64,000 nucleotides of DNA, from the NCBI GenBank assembly GCA_030530145.1, contig JAUMVN010000002.1:1-64000 (forward strand), written 5' to 3'. The position numbers and the translations under genes were made by a program. Under the pieces are notes generated by a model. It was not told the origin of the DNA. It saw only the letters and a list, made by a program, of their open reading frames with translations, and searched no databases. Each line of letters opens with the position of its first letter. The stretch's first letter is position 1. Source of the stretch: Coriobacteriia bacterium (GTDB lineage Bacteria; Actinomycetota; Coriobacteriia; Coriobacteriales; Atopobiaceae). This document shows positions 57,801 through 64,000 of the stretch, in pieces.

Positions 57801-58496
57801 GTGCCGTCTTCGCAGCCGCAGTCCCCGTCGCCGTCCCCGGCAGGGGAGAAGCCCATCGACCTCGACGCGCTCACCCTGCGCGACGAGGCGGTCGTCGCCT
57901 GCGCGGCCGAGGTCTTCCTGGCCCGCGGCATCGCCGACGTGAAGATGACCGACGTGGCCGAGGCGGCCGGCGTGGGCGTGGCCACCCTGTACCGGCGCTT
58001 CTCGACGAAGACGGACCTCGCGGTGCTCGCGGCGACGCTGCTGTGGCGCCGCTTCAACCGGCGGATCCACGAGCTGGTGGAGTCCGACGCGTTCCTGGCG
58101 CTCGGGGGGCTCGAGCGGCTTGAGGCGCTTCTTTCCAGCTACCGGGACGCGTACCTGGGCCACGCGGAGTTCATGAGCTTCCTCGACGAGCTCGACCACC
58201 TGCTGCTCTCCGAGCGCGTGGGGGCCGGGCGGCTCGCGGTGTACGGCGCCGAGGTCGACTCCTTCTACTTGATCTTCGACGACGCTTATCTGCTCGGGCG
58301 CATGGACGGCTCCATCACGCGCGAGGTCGACTTCCCGTCCTTCTACCGGGCGCTGGCCCACGCGCTCACGAGCGTGGCGCAGAAGCTCGCCCGCGGCGAG
58401 GTCATCCCTTCCGACGACTTCGCGGGCGAGTCCGGCGCCTCCGAGCTCGATAGCTTGATCTTCATGGCCAAGTGCACGTTGTCGGACCGCTTCTGA
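57801..58496 (+). CDS. TetR/AcrR-family regulator
   Basis: A 231-residue TetR repressor. The HTH is at residues about 28-70: AAEVFLARGIADVKMTDVAEAAGVGVATLYRRF, followed by a helical ligand domain. GTG 57801 is preceded by AGGAGG. A short Pro/Ser-rich leader comes before the HTH. It lies beside its palindromic operator, ahead of a GPH transporter by 76 nt. The main target is probably the divergent glycosyltransferase-like gene. Confidence 0.9.
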   Translation: MPSSQPQSPSPSPAGEKPIDLDALTLRDEAVVACAAEVFLARGIADVKMTDVAEAAGVGVATLYRRFSTKTDLAVLAATLLWRRFNRRIHELVESDAFLALGGLERLEALLSSYRDAYLGHAEFMSFLDELDHLLLSERVGAGRLAVYGAEVDSFYLIFDDAYLLGRMDGSITREVDFPSFYRALAHALTSVAQKLARGEVIPSDDFAGESGASELDSLIFMAKCTLSDRF

Positions 58497-58572
58497 GCTG
58501 CGGCCCGTTCGCATTCGACGGAAATGGCGGCGGCGCCTGCGCGGCGGCGCCGAAAACAGAAAGGGGTACGCG

Positions 58573-59958
58573 ATGGGCAAGAAGGGCGCCGCCCCGGCGC
58601 GTTCCGGCAATGAGCGCGACCTGCGCCTCTTTGCCGTGGGACAGCTCGGGTGGGCGATTCTCTCGGGCGTCATCAGCAATTGGCTCGTCTACTTCTACAT
58701 GCCGAGCGAGTCGATGCTCTCTCAGGGCATGAAGGTCTTCATCACGCAGGGCGTCGTGTTCGCGGGGCTCACCGTCATCGGCGTGATCACCGCGTGCGGA
58801 CGCCTGCTCGACGGGTTCATCGACCCCTTCATCGCGTCGAAGTCCGACTCCTGTAAGCATCGTCTCGGGCGCCGCATCCCGTTCATGCGCTACGCGGCGG
58901 TGCCGTTCGGCGTCATGACGGTCCTGGTCTTCGTCTCGCCCGTGGACGGCGAGTCGGCCGTGAACAACGTCGCGCTCTTCGTGAGCCTCATGCTCTTCTA
59001 CATCACGCTCTCGCTCTACTGCACGCCGTTCAACGCGCTCATCCCCGAGCTCGGCCGCAGCCAAGAAGACCGCATCAACCTCTCCACCTACATCTCGGTC
59101 ACGTACTTCGTCGGCACGGCCGCGGCGTACCTGGTCACGGCCATCGACGGCCTCCTCGAGCCAGCGCTCGGCGCCGTCTGGTCCTTCCGGGCGACGGTGG
59201 GAATCCTGGCCGCCGTCGCCGTGGCGTGCATGCTCGTGCCGGCCTTCGGCATCGACGAGCGCGAGGCCTGCGGCGAGGCGGTCCCGTCCTCGACTCCGAT
59301 GGGCCAATCCGTCGTGCGCACCTTCAAGAACCGCGACTTCCAGGTCTTCGAGGCCTCCGACGTGCTCTATTGGGTCTCTATCACCATGTTCCAGACGGGC
59401 CTGCCGTACTATATCACCGAGCTCATGGGCTTCGACGACTCCATGACCTTCGTGTTCTTCGCGCTCATGACGGTCGTCTCGCTCGTGTTCTACGGCCCGG
59501 TCAACGTCCTCGCCAAGCGCCTGGGCAAGAAGAGGCTCGTCGTCTTCGCGTTTTTCTTCTTCTGCGTCGCGTTCGCGGTCACGAGCGTCTGCGGGCAGTT
59601 CGGCATCCCGGCCATGGCCTGGGGCGTCGCGGTCGCGGTGCTCGCGGCCGTCCCCATGGCGGTGCTCGGGATCCTTCCGCAGGCCGTGCTCGCAGACATC
59701 GCCGAGGCAGACGCCGTCGAGTCCGGCGAGCGCCGCGAGGGCATGTTCTACGCCGCGCGCACCTTCAGCATGACGCTTGGGCAGACCCTCGCGATGATCC
59801 TCTTCACGTCCATCTCGACCGCGGGGCAGGCCGGCTACCGCGCCACGGCGCTTGTGGCGACGGCGTTCTGCCTGGTCGCGGCCATCGTGTTCACTCGATA
59901 TAGAGAAGACCGCGTGCTCGGCGCGATATCCGCGCCCGGCCGGGAAGGCGGCGAGTAG
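58573..59958 (+). CDS. GPH-family (MFS_2) galactoside symporter
   Basis: A 461-residue GPH transporter with family loop KHRLGRRIPFMRYAAVPFG and about 12 membrane segments. Unlike the pectin-locus transporters, it lacks the 45-residue tail with VDPE. GAAAGGGG precedes ATG 58573. GH36 alpha-galactosidase starts three bases after its stop, so alpha-galactosides such as melibiose or raffinose-type sugars are the likely cargo. Confidence 0.9.
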   Translation: MGKKGAAPARSGNERDLRLFAVGQLGWAILSGVISNWLVYFYMPSESMLSQGMKVFITQGVVFAGLTVIGVITACGRLLDGFIDPFIASKSDSCKHRLGRRIPFMRYAAVPFGVMTVLVFVSPVDGESAVNNVALFVSLMLFYITLSLYCTPFNALIPELGRSQEDRINLSTYISVTYFVGTAAAYLVTAIDGLLEPALGAVWSFRATVGILAAVAVACMLVPAFGIDEREACGEAVPSSTPMGQSVVRTFKNRDFQVFEASDVLYWVSITMFQTGLPYYITELMGFDDSMTFVFFALMTVVSLVFYGPVNVLAKRLGKKRLVVFAFFFFCVAFAVTSVCGQFGIPAMAWGVAVAVLAAVPMAVLGILPQAVLADIAEADAVESGERREGMFYAARTFSMTLGQTLAMILFTSISTAGQAGYRATALVATAFCLVAAIVFTRYREDRVLGAISAPGREGGE

Positions 59959-59961
59959 CGC

Positions 59962-61548
59962 ATGAAGGCACGGATCAGCTTGGTCGTCGAATACGTGCGC
60001 GACGGGAAGAGGCGCTGCGTCGGGGTCGACGCCGCCGGCGACGCGCGGCCCGCGGATGCCGCTCGTGAGCTGGGACTCGTTACCCGCCGGCGCGGAGATT
60101 GCTGGAGGGTGGAGGCGACGCCCGCGGCCCCTGTCCTGGTCACGCGCATTGCCGCCGCGCTCGCGTGCGACGTGCGCGGGGCCGACGCGATTTACCTGAA
60201 CGGCTACCAATCCTGGACCGACAGCTACGAGCGCCCGGTCTGGGCATCGATGCCGGGCCTCACGAGGGTCCCGGCCCCGCTGGTGAAGAAGCACCGCCTG
60301 GACTGGAGCGGCGACTACCGCTTCACGCGTGAGGACCCTCTTCCCGGCAGGCAGCACGGCTTCGGCTACGCGTATCTGCGCTACGGCGCCCGCGTGCTGC
60401 TGGCGGCCTCGCTCGACGAGGCGAGCGGGTTCACCACGATCCGCGAGGACGCGCCCCGCAACCTGCTCGAGCTCGAGAAGGAGCCGCCCGCGCTGGCCCT
60501 TCTTCCCGGCAAGAAGCGCGAGCTCATGGCGCTGTTCGTGTCCGATGGCGAGCTCGGCGCCGTGCTCGACGCGTGGCTCGCGGCCGCCGGCGTCCAAGCG
60601 CTGCCCGCGCGCAAGGTCATCGGGTACACGAGCTGGTATAGGCACTACGGCGACATCGACTGGGGCGTGCTCACAGACGACCTCGAGGGCTTGGCGCGGG
60701 TCGCCGGGCAGGTTTCGCACGAGGGGGCCGACGTGCTTTTCCAGGTGGACGACGGCTACGCGAAGGTCGGCGACTGGACGCGGCCCGACCCGACCAGGTT
60801 CCCGCAGGGAATGGCCCCTCTTGCCGAGGCCGCGCACCGCGAGGGGATGCTCGCCGGCATCTGGCAGGCGCCGTTTATCTGCGAGCGCGAGTCCGCGCTC
60901 GCGGCCGCGCATCCCGACTGGGTGCTCGGCGTGCCCGGCTCCGAGGGCGCCGCCTTCAACTGGTCCGGGGCGCTCGTGCTCGACACCCTGAACCCGGAGG
61001 TGCGCGATTACGTGGCGGAGTGCCTCCGCGCGGCCACGGAGGATTGGGGCTTCGACCTGCTCAAGCTCGATTTCCTCTTTGCCGCGTGCATGGTCGCGCA
61101 CGGCGGCAAGAACCGCGGCGAGCTCATGGCGGACGCCGTCGGGCTTATCCGCGCGTCGGTCGCGCCGGGGACGCGCCTTCTGTTCTGTGGCGTGCCGCTG
61201 ATGAGCGCCTTCGGCGCCTGCGAGTACTGTCGCGTGGGGTGCGATGTCGGCCTCGACTGGGACGATAAGCCGCACATGCGCCTGCTCCATCGCGAGCGCG
61301 TGAGCACGAAGACGAGCCTCGCCGACGCCCGCGGTCGCGCGCACCTGGACGGGCGGGCTTTCGGTTGCGACCCGGACGTGTTCTTCCTGCGCGAGGACGT
61401 GCGCCTCACGCCCACGCAGCGCGCCCAGATGCTCGGGACGGACGCCCGCAGTGGCAGCGTGCTTCTGACCTCGGACGATATGGGCGCCTGGACCCAGGAG
61501 CAGCTCGCCCAGTACCGCCATCTCGTAACCGAGTTCCTCCGTGCGTAA
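59962..61548 (+). CDS. GH36-type alpha-galactosidase
   Basis: Clan GH-D glycosidase releasing alpha-galactose. The 528 residues have a beta-sandwich N-terminal domain with NGYQSWTDS, then a TIM barrel with the nucleophile Asp in LLKLDFLFAA and the acid/base Asp in CRVGCDVGLDWDD. It is shorter than the classical about 700-residue GH36 enzymes and more like compact forms. It lacks a signal peptide and pairs with the GPH transporter three bases upstream. Confidence 0.87.
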   Translation: MKARISLVVEYVRDGKRRCVGVDAAGDARPADAARELGLVTRRRGDCWRVEATPAAPVLVTRIAAALACDVRGADAIYLNGYQSWTDSYERPVWASMPGLTRVPAPLVKKHRLDWSGDYRFTREDPLPGRQHGFGYAYLRYGARVLLAASLDEASGFTTIREDAPRNLLELEKEPPALALLPGKKRELMALFVSDGELGAVLDAWLAAAGVQALPARKVIGYTSWYRHYGDIDWGVLTDDLEGLARVAGQVSHEGADVLFQVDDGYAKVGDWTRPDPTRFPQGMAPLAEAAHREGMLAGIWQAPFICERESALAAAHPDWVLGVPGSEGAAFNWSGALVLDTLNPEVRDYVAECLRAATEDWGFDLLKLDFLFAACMVAHGGKNRGELMADAVGLIRASVAPGTRLLFCGVPLMSAFGACEYCRVGCDVGLDWDDKPHMRLLHRERVSTKTSLADARGRAHLDGRAFGCDPDVFFLREDVRLTPTQRAQMLGTDARSGSVLLTSDDMGAWTQEQLAQYRHLVTEFLRA

Positions 61549-61570
61549 AGGGTAAATACCGGCCGAAACT

Positions 61571-61586
61571 ACGAACAGATGTGCTA
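61571..61586. promoter_or_regulatory. LexA (SOS) box before uvrA
   Basis: ACGAACAGATGTGCTA fits the actinobacterial/Gram-positive SOS pattern CGAACA-N2-TGTTCG with two changes in the second half. It overlaps a -10 like TAAACT (61585-61590), 38 nt before the uvrA start, the expected place for LexA. Confidence 0.6.
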
Positions 61587-61623
61587 AACTCTCCTCACTA
61601 AATCAAGGTGGGGAGAGAAGCAC

Positions 61624-64000
61624 ATGGCCCAGGAATCCATCGTCATCCGCGGCGCCCGCGAGCACAACCTGCAGGACATCGACGTCGACATCCCGCGCGA
61701 CAAGCTCGTCGTCATCACCGGTCTCTCCGGCTCCGGCAAGTCGTCGCTCGCGTTCGACACCATCTACGCCGAGGGCCAGCGCCGCTACGTGGAGTCTCTT
61801 TCCAGCTATGCCCGCCAGTTCCTCGGGCAGATGGACAAGCCAGACCTCGACTCCATCGACGGTCTCTCGCCGGCCGTCTCCATCGACCAGAAGACCACGT
61901 CGAGAAACCCGCGCTCCACGGTTGGCACCGTCACGGAAATCTACGATTACCTGCGCCTTCTGTACGCGCGCATCGGCACGCCGCACTGCCCCGAGTGCGG
62001 CCGCGTGATTGAGCGCCAGACCACCGACCAGGTGGCCGACAAGGTCCTCGCGCATGCCCAGGGCCGCCGCGCCTTCGTGCTCGCGCCCGTGGTGCTGGGC
62101 CGCAAGGGCGAGTACACCAAGCTCTTCGAGGACCTCAAGCGCGAGGGCTTCTCGCGCGTGCGCATCGACGGCGAGGTCCGCGAGCTCGATGGAGAGGAGA
62201 TCCGCCTCGAGAAGAAGCTCAAGCACACCATCGAGGTCGTCGTCGACCGCATCGTCGTGCGCGAGAACTCGCTCGGGCGCATCGCCGAGGCGGTCGAGCA
62301 GGCGACCAAGCTCGCCCAGGGCAAGGTCGCGTTCTGGCTGCTGCCGGACCGTGACGACCCCGAGCGCATGCCCGGCGAGCTGTTGCAGTACTCGCTCGCC
62401 CTCGCCTGCCCTGAGCACGGCCACTCCATGGACGACCTGCAGCCGCGCGACTTCTCGTTCAACGCTCCCTACGGCGCCTGCCCCGACTGCGACGGCCTCG
62501 GTTTCCGAAAGATCGTGGATGCCGAGGCCCTGATCGAGGACCCGGCGCTCTCCGTGTCGGAGGGCGTCTTCGGCAGCCTCTTCGGCAACTCCAACTACTG
62601 GCCGCAGATCCTTTCCGCCGTGTGTGAGCACCTCGGCGTGAGCGATCAGACCCCCTGGAAGGACCTGCCCAAGAAAGCGCAGGAGACCTTGCTCGCCGGC
62701 CTCGGCGAGAAGAAGATCCGCGTCCAGTACCACACCCGCGACGGGCGCGACACCAGCTGGTTCACCACGTTCCCCGGCGTGCGCAAAGTGCTCTTCGACA
62801 AGTACCAGGAGACCACGAGCGAGACCATGCGCACGCACCTGGAGAAGTACATCCGCGAGGTGCCCTGCACCACGTGCAACGGCGCGCGCCTCAAGCCCGA
62901 GATTCTCGCCGTCACGGTGGGGGAGCGGTCCATCCAGCAGGTCTGCGACCTTTCCTGCAAGGACGCGCTCGTCTTCTTCCAGGAGCTCGAGCTCACTGAT
63001 CGTCAGCGCTTCATCGCCGGTCCCGTGGTCAAGGAGATCCTTGCGCGCCTGCAGTTCCTCGTGAACGTGGGCCTCGACTACCTTACGCTCTCGCGCGCGG
63101 CCGCGACGCTCTCGGGCGGCGAGGCCCAGCGCATTCGCCTGGCCACGCAGATCGGCGCCGGCCTCATGGGGGTGCTCTATATCCTCGACGAGCCCTCCAT
63201 CGGCCTGCACCAGCGCGACAACGACCGCCTGATCCAGACCCTGAAGCGCCTGCGCGACCAGGGCAACACTGTGATCGTGGTCGAGCACGACGAGGACACC
63301 ATCCGTGCCGCCGATTACGTTATCGATATGGGTCCCGGCGCCGGCGAGCTCGGCGGCTACGTGGTCGCGGCCGGCACGCCGGAGGAGATCGCAGCCTCGC
63401 CGGAGTCCGTCACGGGGGCCTACCTCACGGGTCGCAAGCAGATCGAGCTGCCGGCCAAGCGCCGCAACCCGCGCCGCGGCGCCATCAAGGTCACGGGCGC
63501 CTCGGCGAACAACCTCAAGAACGTCTCGGCCAAGGTCGAGCTCGGTACGCTCACGGTGGTCACGGGCGTCTCGGGCTCCGGCAAGTCCTCGCTCGTCACG
63601 GACACGATCGCGCCCGCGCTCACCAATGCGGTGCACCGCTCTAAGCGTGCCGTGGGACCGTACAAGAAGATCGAGGGCATCGAGCTCATCGACAAGGTCA
63701 TCGACATCGACCAGAGCCCCATCGGCCGTACGCCGCGCTCCAACCCGGCGACCTACATCGGCCTGTGGGACGACCTGCGCGCCCTCTACGCCTCCACGCC
63801 CGAGAGCCGCATGCGCGGCTACGGCCCGGGGCGCTTCTCGTTCAATGTGAGCGGCGGGCGCTGCGAGGCCTGCAAGGGCGACGGCCAGATCAAGATCGAG
63901 ATGAACTTCTTGCCGGACGTGTACGTGCCCTGCGAGGTCTGCCACGGCAAGCGCTACAATCGCGAGACGCTTGAGGTCACTTACCACGGAAAGACGATCT
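61624..64000 (+). CDS. uvrA: Excinuclease ABC subunit A (3' partial)
   Basis: UvrA finds DNA damage in nucleotide excision repair. The visible 792 residues cover Walker [10 protein letters not shown] (first ABC module), the first zinc site (CPECG; CPDCDG region), signature TLSGGEAQR, Walker B LYILDEP, the second Walker [10 protein letters not shown] and the second zinc site (CEACKGDGQ ... CEVCHG). The gene runs off the window before the second signature motif. ATG 61624 follows GGTGGGGAGAG. A SOS box sits in its promoter. Confidence 0.97.
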   Translation, partial: MAQESIVIRGAREHNLQDIDVDIPRDKLVVITGLSGSGKSSLAFDTIYAEGQRRYVESLSSYARQFLGQMDKPDLDSIDGLSPAVSIDQKTTSRNPRSTVGTVTEIYDYLRLLYARIGTPHCPECGRVIERQTTDQVADKVLAHAQGRRAFVLAPVVLGRKGEYTKLFEDLKREGFSRVRIDGEVRELDGEEIRLEKKLKHTIEVVVDRIVVRENSLGRIAEAVEQATKLAQGKVAFWLLPDRDDPERMPGELLQYSLALACPEHGHSMDDLQPRDFSFNAPYGACPDCDGLGFRKIVDAEALIEDPALSVSEGVFGSLFGNSNYWPQILSAVCEHLGVSDQTPWKDLPKKAQETLLAGLGEKKIRVQYHTRDGRDTSWFTTFPGVRKVLFDKYQETTSETMRTHLEKYIREVPCTTCNGARLKPEILAVTVGERSIQQVCDLSCKDALVFFQELELTDRQRFIAGPVVKEILARLQFLVNVGLDYLTLSRAAATLSGGEAQRIRLATQIGAGLMGVLYILDEPSIGLHQRDNDRLIQTLKRLRDQGNTVIVVEHDEDTIRAADYVIDMGPGAGELGGYVVAAGTPEEIAASPESVTGAYLTGRKQIELPAKRRNPRRGAIKVTGASANNLKNVSAKVELGTLTVVTGVSGSGKSSLVTDTIAPALTNAVHRSKRAVGPYKKIEGIELIDKVIDIDQSPIGRTPRSNPATYIGLWDDLRALYASTPESRMRGYGPGRFSFNVSGGRCEACKGDGQIKIEMNFLPDVYVPCEVCHGKRYNRETLEVTYHGKTI

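Noticed and set aside
58462-61521. 1019-codon minus-strand frame opposite GPH and GH36 genes
   Set aside because: Antisense shadow of clearly functional genes; composition is low-complexity.
61603-63987. 794-codon minus-strand frame opposite uvrA
   Set aside because: uvrA on the plus strand shows Walker, signature and zinc motifs, so the antisense frame is a shadow.
1-64000. tRNA, rRNA or complete insertion sequences
   Set aside because: I saw no tRNA cloverleaf, rRNA text or transposase motifs (DDE or recombinase) on either strand.

Overview
The window is high-GC, densely packed bacterial DNA. Its actinobacterial-type gene set (GPH sugar transporters, many LacI regulators, gut-type ATPases, an actinobacterial-style SOS box before uvrA) suggests a Coriobacteriia gut bacterium, Collinsella-like. 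That placement is inference from gene content; no rRNA or other phylogenetic marker lies in the window apart from a partial uvrA.

Positions 1-30950 and 41180-47400 hold a pectin locus. Genes 603-13532 form a run for rhamnogalacturonan: GPH transporter, PL4 lyase, two SGNH acetylesterases, GH105, a TIM-barrel isomerase, two PL22 oligogalacturonate lyases, a NodB-type deacetylase and rhamnose mutarotase. Next come a LacI regulator, uxaC-uxaB-uxaA, a second GPH transporter, a GH28 polygalacturonase, an alpha/beta-hydrolase esterase, a CE8-esterase fusion, a small SGNH esterase, a second GH105 + TIM-barrel pair and a YitT-like membrane protein. At 41183-47400 lie an RpiB-fold isomerase (DhuI type), KduD-type dehydrogenase, two LacI regulators, kdgK and eda. 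No enzyme here shows a signal peptide, so oligosaccharides are probably imported and then de-esterified and cut inside the cell. Galacturonate (UxaC/B/A) and unsaturated uronate (DhuI/KduD) both lead to 2-keto-3-deoxygluconate, then KdgK and Eda. Three operator types recur: AAACCGGTTT, GTGAACGTTCAC and GAAACGCTT.

Positions 31240-41050 are an accessory island: brnQ, an ABC-transporter remnant, three P-loop ATPase genes each preceded by a different short direct-repeat array, a polymorphic-toxin tail with an immunity-like gene and a Tpt1/KptA RNA phosphotransferase, a nuclease/HsdR chimeric remnant, and a Tat-exported 5'-nucleotidase.

Positions 47600-64000 are mostly housekeeping: GltD-like oxidoreductase, MBL hydrolase, YhcH protein, Mrp ATPase, two flavoproteins, an MFS carrier, a glycosyltransferase-like protein divergent from a TetR regulator, a GPH transporter with GH36 alpha-galactosidase, and uvrA running off the end.

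The most unusual non-coding signal is a family of seven long inverted repeats (about 120-155 nt) in intergenic regions. Their outer arms differ completely in sequence but stay complementary, while an inner stem (GAGTAGC/GCTACTC) and a 16-nt core recur. A three-layer nested palindrome at 27711-27931, a 43-bp inverted repeat at 19843-19955 and a 35-bp tandem repeat at 48858-48998 add to this.
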